Shown here in pieces: positions 7,886 through 16,855 of a stretch of 41,681 nt of DNA. Under the pieces are notes generated by a model. It had not been told where the DNA came from. It ran no database searches and saw only the letters and a program-made list of their open reading frames with translations. The position numbers and the translations under genes were made by a program. Source of the DNA: an uncultured Roseburia sp. (GTDB lineage: Bacteria > Bacillota > Clostridia > Lachnospirales > Lachnospiraceae); assembly GCA_946002055.1 (NCBI GenBank), contig CAMFYL010000014.1, positions 1 to 41,681 of the forward strand, given 5' to 3'. Within the stretch, counting starts at the first letter, position 1, and each line of letters begins with the position of its first letter.

Positions 7886-9388
7886 ATGGTAGAGCAGTTA
7901 ATCACAGAGATTTTCACACAGAGTGACGTTCGAAGCGCTCTGAGTCAGCTGAGAAAAGTGTTGAAGGATGCACCGGAGAAAAAAGCTCTTTGCGCAGAGG
8001 AGGAGTTTCTTTCAAGGCTTTTTGATTTGCTTTCCCATGAGGATGGCAAGACCAGAAAGAATACAGCTCTTTTACTGGGGGATTTGGCGGATACAATGCC
8101 AGATCATATGAAGGCAAAGGCTCCAAAATTTTTGTGGGGAGGATTTAGGCAGGAGACAACAAAGTTTGTTCAGAGCTCCTACATACAGTCTATGGCTGCA
8201 TTCTCATGTGACGAGTATATCCATGAGATTAGGACATGCTACAACACACTTCTGGAGACAGAAGTGAATCCGGAAGATGTCAAGCATACAAGAGAACTTC
8301 GCAAGGCATTGGAGCAGATTTTGGCATCCCGGGAACAAGAGCAATCTCTCACATTTCGCGGACTGAAAAAGAAGCATCCTATTTTGCTGGAAGCAGAGCC
8401 ATACATCAGAGAACTTCTCTGTGAGCGCCTTTCCAAGGAATATAAGACAGAAGCCAAGGTGACAGCATCCGGTGTTCGCGTGGTGACAGATTCTTTGGAG
8501 GGGATTTTAAAGACCCCTTTGTACCGTGAACTGCTTTTTGTGGTTCGTCAGAAAACAGGATGTGTGATTACGGAAGCCAATATGGCGGAGGGCATAGTTT
8601 CCTCAGAACTGCTTCCCCTGCTGGAGGAAGTGTTTGATGCCAAAGGTCCCTTTACCTTTCGACTTTCTTTTTTCAATGAAAAAGGGGCTTGGGACGGCAA
8701 AAAGTTAAAGCAGTTGGCTTTTTCTATTGAAGAACAGTCCAAGCATAGACTGTGCAATAGCACAGACCACTATGTGGTTGAGATACAGCTGCGCCGGAAG
8801 AAGGATAACACCTACGGTGTGTTTGCTCACATCCCACAGGCTACCCAGGGCCTGTTTTCCTATTGTGTGAAACGGCTGCCTACTTCTATGTCTCCTGTGC
8901 TGGCTGCACAGATGGTGGCACTGGTCCATCCATATCTCAAGGAGGGAGCTCATATCATTGATCCCTTCTGTGGTGTTGGAACCCTTTTGATTGAGCGAAC
9001 AAGGGCTGTTGGGGCTAGAGATATTTATGGGGTGGATACCTATGGAGAGGCCATAGCCATTGCCAGGGATCAGACGGGGAGAGCTGGTATGGAATTTTAC
9101 TATATCAACCGAGACTATTTTGATTTCACCACCTCCCATTTACTGGAAGAGGTGATTACCGAGTTCCCGCGAATGGAACATAAGGATAGAGAAGAGGTAG
9201 ATGATTTTTATCACAAGTTCTTTGAAAAGACTATGGAGGTCACCTCAGAGCAGGCGGTACTGATTTTGTTATCTACAGAAGAGTCCTGTATGAAAAAGCA
9301 GCTGCGTTTGCACAAGGAATTTGCACTGATACGTCAGATTCCTATGCGAGGACGAGAGAATATCTTTATTATAAAGAGAAGAGGTTAA
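7886..9388 (+). CDS. HEAT/THUMP-like methyltransferase-fold protein
   Basis: 500 residues. Residues 1-150 are helical and HEAT-like (for example RKNTALLLGDLAD). A middle region of about residues 185-320 resembles the THUMP and linker part of TrmN/Trm14-type tRNA guanine methyltransferases. The C-terminal Rossmann domain has a good SAM-binding motif (IIDPFCGVGTLLIE, about residues 355-368, after SPVLAAQMV). At the place of the catalytic NPPY motif the sequence reads ITEFPRME (about residue 424), so the Asn and first Pro are absent. The fold points to an RNA base methyltransferase, but catalysis is doubtful. It is the middle gene of an operon with a small membrane protein (1 base) and a GGDEF-EAL protein (3 bases). 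Confidence 0.7.
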   Translation: MVEQLITEIFTQSDVRSALSQLRKVLKDAPEKKALCAEEEFLSRLFDLLSHEDGKTRKNTALLLGDLADTMPDHMKAKAPKFLWGGFRQETTKFVQSSYIQSMAAFSCDEYIHEIRTCYNTLLETEVNPEDVKHTRELRKALEQILASREQEQSLTFRGLKKKHPILLEAEPYIRELLCERLSKEYKTEAKVTASGVRVVTDSLEGILKTPLYRELLFVVRQKTGCVITEANMAEGIVSSELLPLLEEVFDAKGPFTFRLSFFNEKGAWDGKKLKQLAFSIEEQSKHRLCNSTDHYVVEIQLRRKKDNTYGVFAHIPQATQGLFSYCVKRLPTSMSPVLAAQMVALVHPYLKEGAHIIDPFCGVGTLLIERTRAVGARDIYGVDTYGEAIAIARDQTGRAGMEFYYINRDYFDFTTSHLLEEVITEFPRMEHKDREEVDDFYHKFFEKTMEVTSEQAVLILLSTEESCMKKQLRLHKEFALIRQIPMRGRENIFIIKRRG

Positions 9389-9391
9389 GTT

Positions 9392-12046
9392 ATGTATTTA
9401 CGAAATGGTGTTGGAGAAGCTACACGTTTGGAACGGGATTCCAAGGAATTCTTTGAAAAAGAAAAACTTCAGAGAATGCAGGATGCCTTTGTAGGTGCCA
9501 ACCGTGTATACTGCACCTGCGTGGACAGAGAATTGAATTACATCACAGAGTTTTCAGGCAGTGATGAGGAAAAGGCATTTTTTGATAGTATCATCACACC
9601 TGAAATGCGCAATGATTTGATCCATTCCTTTTCTGATGTGGAAGGGGAAAATATTGTGGCAATTCCAACCAAGATGCCATACTTTTTGATGCGGGGTGTG
9701 GCTATTCGAGCTGAGGAAAATCATTTTATTGGGGCTTGGATGGTTGTGGGAATTGCAAAGGAACAATATCCGGAGGATGAATATCTCCCAAGGACTGTCT
9801 TAACTACCACAGAGGAGGATTTTGACAAGTCCGTAGCATTGCTTGAAATCCTGACCAACACCTATTTCAAGAATAAAAGTCAGCTTTCCATTCTGGTGGA
9901 TGATTTGCATGCCATTGAGGAGGAAGAGCAGAGAATGGAGTATCTGCTTCAAAAGACAGAGGTTCTTACAGATATTTTGAAAATGATGGAGTCGGAAGAT
10001 TCCTTCTCGCGGGTTATTGGTGATATTCTTGCGGAGACAGGAAAATATCTTGGCACATCCAACTGCGCTTTGCTAAAGGTGGGGGCAGATGATGAGACGG
10101 TGGAATTTGTCAGTGAGTGGGCAGATGTTGAAGAACATAAATTATGTGGACGAAGTGAGAATCTGACAAAAAGTCAGGTGCCATTTATGACAGGCCGTGC
10201 CTATACCATTTCATCGGATACCATTGTGCCGGAACCATTTATGGAATACTTTGCATTATATGGCATTCGCTGCGGCGCTTTTCTTCCTATCAATGTGAAT
10301 GGAAAAACCGGTATGTATCTTTGTATCACAATGATGGAGGAACGCAAGTGGTCTGTGGAGGATATCCGCTTTATGAATGATATCAAACGTGTTGTTCAGA
10401 CCATTCTGATCAAACGTGTCACAAAGAACTCTCTGGCAAGTTCTTACTCTGCCTTAGAGTCCATTCTGGAGAATACAGGATGCGGTGTCAGCGTTATTGA
10501 TCTGGGAAAGCGTGAGACATTATACACCAATGATACCTATCGCAATCTGGTAATGACAGAGGCGGAACGAAAAGCACTGGAGGAGATGTTCCTGCGAGAG
10601 GAAGAGGAACTTTTGGAGGAATATTGCGCAGAGGAATCACATAAGTGGTTTGAATTGTCCTTCTCGGCTATGGAGTGGGTAGACGGAAGACAGGTGCGCC
10701 TTGTCACTGTCTACGACGTTTCAAAGACAAGACAGTATCAGGAAAAAATCGAGCATCAGGCCAACACGGATTATTTGACAGGGTTATATAATCGCAAGCG
10801 ATTGGAAGAAGATTTAAAGGAAGAGATTCATAACACCGTACGCTCCGGCGGTAAGAGTGGTTTGCTGGTGATTAACTTAGATGATTTTGACAACATTAAC
10901 GACGGTTTGGGACATGCGGCAGGAGATATGCTTCTTAGAAATGTGGCAGATGCCCTGCAACGCATTGATGGCATTACCAACTGCTGCTATCGCGTGGGTG
11001 GGGACGAGTTTATTGTGTTGATTCGAAACAACCAGGTGGATAGAATGGAGCAGATTATCAAAAAGATTTGCCATATGTTCAGTCAACCTTGGCAAATGGA
11101 GGAGAAATCCTATTATTGCACCATGAGTATGGGTGCTGTGACTGTGCCGAAGGATGGCATAGATCCTGTGCTTTTGTTGCAAAGAGCAGACATTGCCCTA
11201 CACACAGCTAAGAGTTTAGGTAAGAACCGTGTGGAGTACTATACAAACGAACAGCACAACAGTGCAGTGGAGCGTCTTGATATGGAAAAGTGTCTGCGTG
11301 AAGCTGTGGAGCGGGGCTGTGGTGAATTTGAAGTGTACTATCAGCCGCTGATTGATGTGACAAAGCCGGATAAGCCATGCTGTGGTGCGGAAGCGCTGGT
11401 TCGATGGAATTCTCCAACTATGGGATTTGTCATGCCAACCCAGTTTATTCCACTGGCAGAATACTTGGGGTTGATCAACGAAATTGGACGCCATGTGCTT
11501 GTGGAGGCATGTAAGAGATGTAAGTATTGGAACGATTTTGGACATCCGGAGTACAAGGTAAATGTTAATTTATCTGTGGTACAGCTGATGCGAAGAGATA
11601 TCATTGATACCATTCGCGATACTCTTGAGACCACACAGATTATGCCCCATAACTTAACCTTAGAGGTAACCGAGGGCTTGGCGGTTAATGATATGATTCT
11701 TATGCAGGAGGTGCTGGGGGCCATAAAAGACATGGGTGTTCGGGTTGCCTTGGACGATTTTGGAACAGGATATTCCTCTTTGAATCACATTCGTAGCATG
11801 CCGATTGACGTGATTAAGATTGACCGTTGCTTTGTCCAGGATATTGGAGAGGATTTGTTCTCAGATGCCTTTGTGAAGTCTGTTAGTCAGTTGGCGGAAG
11901 CGCTGCATATGAACATATGCGTGGAAGGCGTGGAAGAGGAAAGACAATGCGATGTTCTGGGAGAGATGAATGTTGACATGATTCAGGGATACTTGTTTGA
12001 TAAGCCACTATCGGCAGAAGATTTCGAACACAAATATCTATATTAA
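9392..12046 (+). CDS. GGDEF-EAL c-di-GMP protein with GAF/PAS-like sensor
   Basis: 884 residues, no transmembrane segment. An uncharacterised N-terminal region (1-150) is followed by a likely GAF domain (about 190-340), a PAS-like stretch (about 350-440), a GGDEF domain with intact GGDEF at 536-540, and an EAL domain with EALVRW at 667, NVNLS, LEVTEG, LDDFGTGYSS, IKID and VEGVE. Both active sites look complete, so it could make and degrade c-di-GMP. No RxxD inhibitory site is visible just before GGDEF. AGAGG lies upstream of ATG 9392, and the upstream stop is 3 bases away. The 3' end faces tRNA-Leu on the other strand. Confidence 0.93.
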   Translation: MYLRNGVGEATRLERDSKEFFEKEKLQRMQDAFVGANRVYCTCVDRELNYITEFSGSDEEKAFFDSIITPEMRNDLIHSFSDVEGENIVAIPTKMPYFLMRGVAIRAEENHFIGAWMVVGIAKEQYPEDEYLPRTVLTTTEEDFDKSVALLEILTNTYFKNKSQLSILVDDLHAIEEEEQRMEYLLQKTEVLTDILKMMESEDSFSRVIGDILAETGKYLGTSNCALLKVGADDETVEFVSEWADVEEHKLCGRSENLTKSQVPFMTGRAYTISSDTIVPEPFMEYFALYGIRCGAFLPINVNGKTGMYLCITMMEERKWSVEDIRFMNDIKRVVQTILIKRVTKNSLASSYSALESILENTGCGVSVIDLGKRETLYTNDTYRNLVMTEAERKALEEMFLREEEELLEEYCAEESHKWFELSFSAMEWVDGRQVRLVTVYDVSKTRQYQEKIEHQANTDYLTGLYNRKRLEEDLKEEIHNTVRSGGKSGLLVINLDDFDNINDGLGHAAGDMLLRNVADALQRIDGITNCCYRVGGDEFIVLIRNNQVDRMEQIIKKICHMFSQPWQMEEKSYYCTMSMGAVTVPKDGIDPVLLLQRADIALHTAKSLGKNRVEYYTNEQHNSAVERLDMEKCLREAVERGCGEFEVYYQPLIDVTKPDKPCCGAEALVRWNSPTMGFVMPTQFIPLAEYLGLINEIGRHVLVEACKRCKYWNDFGHPEYKVNVNLSVVQLMRRDIIDTIRDTLETTQIMPHNLTLEVTEGLAVNDMILMQEVLGAIKDMGVRVALDDFGTGYSSLNHIRSMPIDVIKIDRCFVQDIGEDLFSDAFVKSVSQLAEALHMNICVEGVEEERQCDVLGEMNVDMIQGYLFDKPLSAEDFEHKYLY

Positions 12047-12073
12047 GTGGTTCGAAAATAGACAAAAAAAGAG

Positions 12074-12157
12074 TGCAGGAAATGGGACTTGAACCCACAC
12101 GACATTGCTGCCACAGGCACCTGAAGCCTGCGCGTCTGCCAATTCCGCCATTCCTGC
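12074..12157 (-). tRNA. tRNA-Leu (anticodon CAG)
   Basis: On the minus strand the sequence starts GCAGGAATGGCGGAATTGGC and ends with TTCCTGC pairing to the first seven bases, then A73. The anticodon stem CAGGC/GCCTG encloses TTCAGGT, giving CAG, which reads CUG. The long variable arm and GGTTCAAGTCCC T-arm are typical of tRNA-Leu. The 3' CCA is not encoded (the genome continues ACTC), so it must be added by a nucleotidyltransferase. A run of seven T on the minus strand directly follows and probably ends the transcript. Confidence 0.96.
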
Positions 12158-12168
12158 ACGCAATAAGT

Positions 12169-12197
12169 ATTTTATCTGTTCTTGATTTACAAGTCAA
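12169..12197 (-). promoter_or_regulatory. Sigma-A promoter for tRNA-Leu
   Basis: Minus strand: TTGACT (12197-12192), a 17-base spacer and TAAAAT (12174-12169), about 11 bases before the mature tRNA 5' end. The -35 lies in a small inverted repeat (CTTGA...TCAAG, 12181-12198) that is also upstream of the divergent DUF4832-like gene. Confidence 0.75.
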
Positions 12198-12216
12198 GAT
12201 AAAAATGAGGGATGTT

Positions 12217-13548
12217 ATGAAAAAGATACGTGCCAAAAAAAGCGGGGTACGATTTTTGGTTTGCCTGGTAGTCATTCTTATGGTTACCAGTGGCTTTGGT
12301 ATATGGTATCTTGGCCAGAAAAATTTTTCCGTCAGCTTTACGCCGGTGGCATTTACACTGTCAAACGAACAACTGAATAATCCTTATTGCGGATGGTTTC
12401 ACACCTACGACTATCAGGTGAATCAAGATACAGTCTTTGAGGAAACGTCTGTTGCTGAAGCTGTAAAAGAAGACGCAAATTCCAGACTGTGTCAGGTGAA
12501 GATTGATTTGGGGGCTTACGCAAGTGGCCAACTGCCTGCTGAGGCAATTGACACCATCGGCGGTATTTTAGGGGCATGGTCTGCTACCGATAAGCAGATG
12601 CTTCTGGGGTTTTATTATTCTGCTGTGCCGGAACAGATGGAAACCGTATATCTTCATATGGAACAGCTTGCACCGCTGATCAATGAGAGAAAAAGTCATA
12701 TCTATGCATATCAGTGCCTGGGCACGCAAAATACCCGGGCTATGACAGAGAGCCCTCTTTTTCAGGGGGAGTCCTTAAAGGAACTGATTGCATATCAGGC
12801 ATCTATGATGGATGAGACGATGATTTTGACTGTTGATAATGTGAACCGGTATGAGGCGTTGACGGGATTTTTGAACCTGCCATCTCAGGATATGGCATTT
12901 ACCGGAACACTTCCGGCAAGGCTGGGTATCTTTAGCAGTGATATAAATAGAGAGAAATCCAAAGCAGAAAAGCAGGCCCTTTTAAAACTGGGAACCTGCG
13001 TTCCGGTAGGGGGCGTGGCAGCATCCGAAGGAGATATGGCATCTGTTGCCGAGGAGGGGGTTACATTCCTTTGTGCTGATGAGAGTGTGGCCGTTGAGGC
13101 GTGGAAAAATGAAACCTATCCGGGGGAAGACGCATTTTCCGGTCTTACCATGTACGATTATTTGACCACCCATCTGGGATATCGCTACATATTCCAAGAT
13201 GCGGAAGTGACATTTGACAATTGGAAGGATGAGAAAGCAAAGATGCGTATTCACCTTCAAAATATTGGCTTTTCAAACGCCTATCGGGTGTTTGATACCA
13301 GCCTGCTTCTAAAAAACACCAAGACAGAGGAAGTGATTTCCATTCCTCTGGATGAGGACAACCGCAGATGGCTGTCCGGGCAGGATGTTACGGTGGAAAC
13401 AGAACTGGATATTAAATCCTACGACAAAGGTACCTACCATATCTACTTTATGATGGTGGATACAAAGTCGGGAGATGTAATTCGTTTTGGTAACACAATG
13501 TCCCTAGGTAACAATGGTTATCAGTTGGGGGTTATGGAAATACAGTAG
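12217..13548 (+). CDS. Membrane-anchored DUF4874/DUF4832-like protein
   Basis: 443 residues from ATG 12217 (GAGGG just upstream; longer readings run back through the tRNA gene). A single hydrophobic anchor (FLVCLVVILMVTSGFGIWYL, about residues 12-33) is followed by a large extracellular part. Its start, NNPYCGWFHTYDY, resembles the NPxRGfy entry of DUF4874, and the second half (HLGYR, LQNIGFSNAYR, LDEDNRRWLSGQDV, KGTYHIYFMMVD) resembles DUF4832, a beta-rich domain. These domains occur in secreted proteins thought to act on or bind glycans, but I know of no proven function. It is 15 bases from a multi-TM diguanylate cyclase and probably co-transcribed with it. Confidence 0.7.
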   Translation: MKKIRAKKSGVRFLVCLVVILMVTSGFGIWYLGQKNFSVSFTPVAFTLSNEQLNNPYCGWFHTYDYQVNQDTVFEETSVAEAVKEDANSRLCQVKIDLGAYASGQLPAEAIDTIGGILGAWSATDKQMLLGFYYSAVPEQMETVYLHMEQLAPLINERKSHIYAYQCLGTQNTRAMTESPLFQGESLKELIAYQASMMDETMILTVDNVNRYEALTGFLNLPSQDMAFTGTLPARLGIFSSDINREKSKAEKQALLKLGTCVPVGGVAASEGDMASVAEEGVTFLCADESVAVEAWKNETYPGEDAFSGLTMYDYLTTHLGYRYIFQDAEVTFDNWKDEKAKMRIHLQNIGFSNAYRVFDTSLLLKNTKTEEVISIPLDEDNRRWLSGQDVTVETELDIKSYDKGTYHIYFMMVDTKSGDVIRFGNTMSLGNNGYQLGVMEIQ

Positions 13549-13563
13549 ACGAGTGGTGATGAG

Positions 13564-15255
13564 ATGAAAAAGAGTAGAATAAAAAGTGCAATAATGGGAG
13601 CGGTGTGTTTCTGTCTGGTGGCGTTGTCTGTGATGGCAATTTTGGGCTTCCTTTTGAAATATCAAAGCAACACAAAGCGAATGGAATGGAACGATGGCTG
13701 GAGTGTGTCAGTAAATGGTGGCGAGTTGCAGAGCGGAAAGGAATTGCCGGACTACAAGTTTGCGAATCTTTGCAAGGGTGACACAGTGGAACTTGTCAAT
13801 GTTGTGCCGGAAGATATCCCACGTGGTCAGACCGTTTCGTTTTTGATTCATCTGTCTACGGTGGAGGCATTTGTAGATGATGAGCTTGTCTATTCCTATG
13901 GACTGGAGTATGCAAAGAAGGACCAGTTGGTGGGAAGTGGTTATCACTATATCAGTATCCCGGAGGATGCCGGCGGCAAAGAGATTGTCATTCGCATAGG
14001 CATATGTGAGGACAATGCGTTTACCAATGTGCTATCCCCGTATATGGATGATATCCAAGGCCAGTTTGAAAATATGGCAAAGTTTAATATGCTTGGCATT
14101 GGCGTTGGCAGCTTTCTTTCCATCCTGGGCATTGTGCTTATGCTGATTAGTGGTGTTGCTATTTGTTATAACAGTGACTTTACTCGTTTGATATACATAG
14201 GAGCCTTTAGTTTTCTTATGGGATTGTGGACGCTTTGCAGCTTGAAGGTGTTACAGATTTTCAACATAAACATGGCAACCAACACAGTGACGGAGTATCT
14301 CGCCTTGTATTTTGCACCGGTGGCCTTTTGCCTGTTGATTGCAGATGTCCGAAAGGACGGGACACCTTGGCGCCGCCAGATGGTGCTGGGGGTTGCGTTG
14401 TTACTGTTTTTATTTGCAGTGGTGACAACGGTTTTGCAGATTACAAATCTTGCTCATTATCCGGAATTTTTAGGATACTTCCATGTGTTTGGGGCAATCT
14501 CCTTATTGGTTGTGATCATATCCTCTGTGGAGAAGAAAAGGAAAGTGGACCGCTCCACAATGGCCATGTATGTGGGGATTTGTTTTTGGATTTTGACAGT
14601 TTTATGGGAACTTCTTCGATTCAACATCCAAAAGTATATTCTGCAGGAGAACGAATGGTTAAATGTAAGTGTCCTTCCGGTGGGAACCATGATATTTATT
14701 ATTTGTGTATTAGTGGGCTACATCTTCCACCTCTATGCCTTTATGGTGGACAGTGCAGAGAGGGAATGGCTAACAGAGCGTGCTTATAAGGATGAGCTCT
14801 GCGGCCTCGCAAATCGAACCAAATGCAATGAAGTATTTGACCAACTGAATGTGCAGGATAAGGATTATGCCTTTATCAACATTGATTTGAATGGGCTAAA
14901 GAGTGTGAATGATTCTCAGGGACATTTAGCAGGAGATCGGCTGTTAAAGGAGTATGCGCAGATTTTGCAGGATGTCTTCCACGGGATTGGACAGGTCTTT
15001 CGTATAAGTGGAGATGAGTTCTTGGTTATCATTTTAGAAGAGCAGTTTCCATATATTGACCAGTGCCTGAATCGTATGGTGAAGTTGGAGAAGCGGCGTT
15101 CGGCAGACTTGCCGTTTGTGATTGACTCATCCTATGGCGTGGCAAAGCACTCCGAGTGTATGGAGGGCATGACAGAGCGTGTGTATACTCTGGCAGACCA
15201 GCGCATGTATGAGATGAAAACCAAAAAGAAAATCAATCGAAGATTGCGAAAATAA
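13564..15255 (+). CDS. Multi-TM diguanylate cyclase with extracellular sensor
   Basis: 563 residues. One N-terminal membrane segment (about 10-30) precedes an extracellular domain of roughly 140 residues, then seven hydrophobic segments (about 175-395), a 7TMR-DISM-like layout. The cytoplasmic GGDEF domain follows (NIDLNGLKSVNDSQGHLAGD), with SGDEF at 482-486 replacing GGDEF, a substitution found in active cyclases. No EAL domain and no RxxD site is seen. It should make c-di-GMP in response to a signal outside the membrane. With the anchored DUF4832-like protein 15 bases upstream it may form a sensor pair. A perfect-consensus promoter for the next gene begins 16 bases after the stop. Confidence 0.9.
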   Translation: MKKSRIKSAIMGAVCFCLVALSVMAILGFLLKYQSNTKRMEWNDGWSVSVNGGELQSGKELPDYKFANLCKGDTVELVNVVPEDIPRGQTVSFLIHLSTVEAFVDDELVYSYGLEYAKKDQLVGSGYHYISIPEDAGGKEIVIRIGICEDNAFTNVLSPYMDDIQGQFENMAKFNMLGIGVGSFLSILGIVLMLISGVAICYNSDFTRLIYIGAFSFLMGLWTLCSLKVLQIFNINMATNTVTEYLALYFAPVAFCLLIADVRKDGTPWRRQMVLGVALLLFLFAVVTTVLQITNLAHYPEFLGYFHVFGAISLLVVIISSVEKKRKVDRSTMAMYVGICFWILTVLWELLRFNIQKYILQENEWLNVSVLPVGTMIFIICVLVGYIFHLYAFMVDSAEREWLTERAYKDELCGLANRTKCNEVFDQLNVQDKDYAFINIDLNGLKSVNDSQGHLAGDRLLKEYAQILQDVFHGIGQVFRISGDEFLVIILEEQFPYIDQCLNRMVKLEKRRSADLPFVIDSSYGVAKHSECMEGMTERVYTLADQRMYEMKTKKKINRRLRK

Positions 15256-15270
15256 AAGATTGTTATTTTT

Positions 15271-15299
15271 TTGACAAACAGATAGTTTTCTGCTATAAT
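15271..15299 (+). promoter_or_regulatory. Consensus sigma-A promoter for hydrogenase gene
   Basis: TTGACA (15271-15276), a 17-base spacer and TATAAT (15294-15299) form a full-consensus promoter, so the gene is likely expressed strongly. No extra operator is evident. Confidence 0.92.
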
Positions 15300-15334
15300 G
15301 ATGAAAAAATAAGAAGAATGAGAGGAACCAAAAG

Positions 15335-16786
15335 ATGTACGCTGATGGTAATGTGATTAAGATTAAGCATGACGTGCTTTATGAGGTGGCAAAGTTAGCT
15401 TTCGCTGGTGAGCTGGAAGAGAAGCGAGATAATATTGCTATGGAATTAATTCCTGGCCCTACACCACAGTTCCGTTGTTGTATTTATAAAGAAAGAGAGA
15501 TTATCCGCCAGAGAGTTCGTTTGGCAGAGGGAAAAGCCCCGGGTATTCACGACGATGGCAATATCATTCAGGTAATCAGTTCTGCCTGCGAGGATTGCCC
15601 AATCTCCAGTTATGTCGTAACAGATAACTGCCAGAACTGTATTGGTAAGGCTTGTATCAATGCATGTAACTTTGGCGCCATTGAGATGGGAAGCCATCGT
15701 TCCCACATTGATGCTTCTAAGTGTAAGGAGTGTGGTAAATGTGCACAGGCTTGTCCATACCACGCAATTGCTGCGCTGAAGCGTCCATGTAAGTTTAGCT
15801 GTCCGGTGGATGCTATTAGCTACGATGAAAACGGAATTTCTGTGATTGACGAGTCTAAGTGTATCCGTTGTGGTCTTTGTATTCATCGTTGTCCATTTGG
15901 TGCCATTGGATCCAAGACATTTATTGTGGATGTTATTGAGGCGTTGAAGTCAGGAAGGCCGGTATATGCTATGGTTGCTCCTGCAACAGAAGGTCAGTTC
16001 GGGGAAGGAATCACAATGAACAGCTGGAAGAAGGCAATGAAGGCTGTGGGATTTACAGACTTGATTGAAGTTGGCCTGGGTGGCGATATGACAGCAGCTT
16101 ATGAGGCTGAGGAGTGGGCAGAAGCATATAAGAACGGCAAGAAGATGACCACATCATGTTGTCCTGCATTTGTAAATATGGTGAAGAAGCATTATCCGGA
16201 ACTCATCGATAATGTATCCACAACAGTTTCTCCTATGTGTGCGGTTTCCCGTATGCTTAAGGCCAAGGAGCCGGATGCTGTTACCGTATTTATTGGACCA
16301 TGTATCTCTAAGAAATCAGAGGTGAAGGATCACGCCATTGAGGGCAATGCTGATTACGCATTAACCTATAGTGAGATTCGTGCCATTATGCGCGCTAAAA
16401 ATATTGAACTGGAGTTAGATGACAATACATATCAGGAGTCTTCTAAGTTTGGTAAGAGATTTGCCAATGCCGGCGGTGTAACAGAGGCGGTATTGCAGAG
16501 CTTGAAGGAAAGCAACGATGAGATTGCTGCTACCGTTGCAAAATGCAATGGTGCTGCAGAGTGTAAGAAGGCCCTTCTTCTTATGAAGGTTGGCAAGCTT
16601 CCGGAAGACTTTATTGAAGGTATGATTTGTGAAGGCGGATGCGTTGGAGGACCAAGTGCATTTAATGCTCAGATGTCATTTAAGAAAACAAGAGATGAAA
16701 TGATTGCTGAGGCTGATGACCGAGAGATTCATGAGAACTTAGATGGATACGATATGGATTCCTTCTCAATGCATGCCAAGAGATAG
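15335..16786 (+). CDS. Group B [FeFe] hydrogenase
   Basis: 483 residues, probably soluble. Cysteine-rich ferredoxin-like modules (about residues 85-190, including CKECGKCAQACP and CIRCGLCIHRCP) feed an H-cluster domain with TSCCP (273-277), GPCISKKSE (321-329) and CEGGCVGGP (432-440). Those variants of the canonical TSCCPxW, MPCxxKxxE and ExMxCxxGCxxGGG motifs mark the group B family, which is common in Clostridia. It would interconvert protons and H2 with ferredoxin; direction and physiological role are poorly known for this group. The maturases HydE, HydF and HydG are not in the window. AGAGGA precedes ATG 15335. Confidence 0.88.
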   Translation: MYADGNVIKIKHDVLYEVAKLAFAGELEEKRDNIAMELIPGPTPQFRCCIYKEREIIRQRVRLAEGKAPGIHDDGNIIQVISSACEDCPISSYVVTDNCQNCIGKACINACNFGAIEMGSHRSHIDASKCKECGKCAQACPYHAIAALKRPCKFSCPVDAISYDENGISVIDESKCIRCGLCIHRCPFGAIGSKTFIVDVIEALKSGRPVYAMVAPATEGQFGEGITMNSWKKAMKAVGFTDLIEVGLGGDMTAAYEAEEWAEAYKNGKKMTTSCCPAFVNMVKKHYPELIDNVSTTVSPMCAVSRMLKAKEPDAVTVFIGPCISKKSEVKDHAIEGNADYALTYSEIRAIMRAKNIELELDDNTYQESSKFGKRFANAGGVTEAVLQSLKESNDEIAATVAKCNGAAECKKALLLMKVGKLPEDFIEGMICEGGCVGGPSAFNAQMSFKKTRDEMIAEADDREIHENLDGYDMDSFSMHAKR

Positions 16787-16810
16787 TCATTGAAATGATC
16801 AAATATTTGG

Positions 16811-16843
16811 ATATGCCGGCACATGTTGCTGGCATATTCTTTT
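16811..16843 (+). terminator. Likely terminator after hydrogenase gene
   Basis: An 11-bp stem (ATATGCCGGCA with TGCTGGCATAT, one G-T pair, 5-base loop) is followed by TCTTTT. The ribosome site of the next gene (GTGAGG) lies immediately behind it, so the downstream gene either relies on readthrough or has an unrecognised promoter. Confidence 0.75.
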
Positions 16844-16855
16844 GTGAGGTTTTTT

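Noticed and set aside
12073-12216. Longer N-terminus of the DUF4832-like protein
   Set aside because: It would be read through the tRNA-Leu gene; the ribosome site and membrane anchor support ATG 12217.
14226-14789. 187-residue frame inside the multi-TM cyclase gene
   Set aside because: It lies in an alternate frame of an intact gene with clear domains and has no family resemblance.
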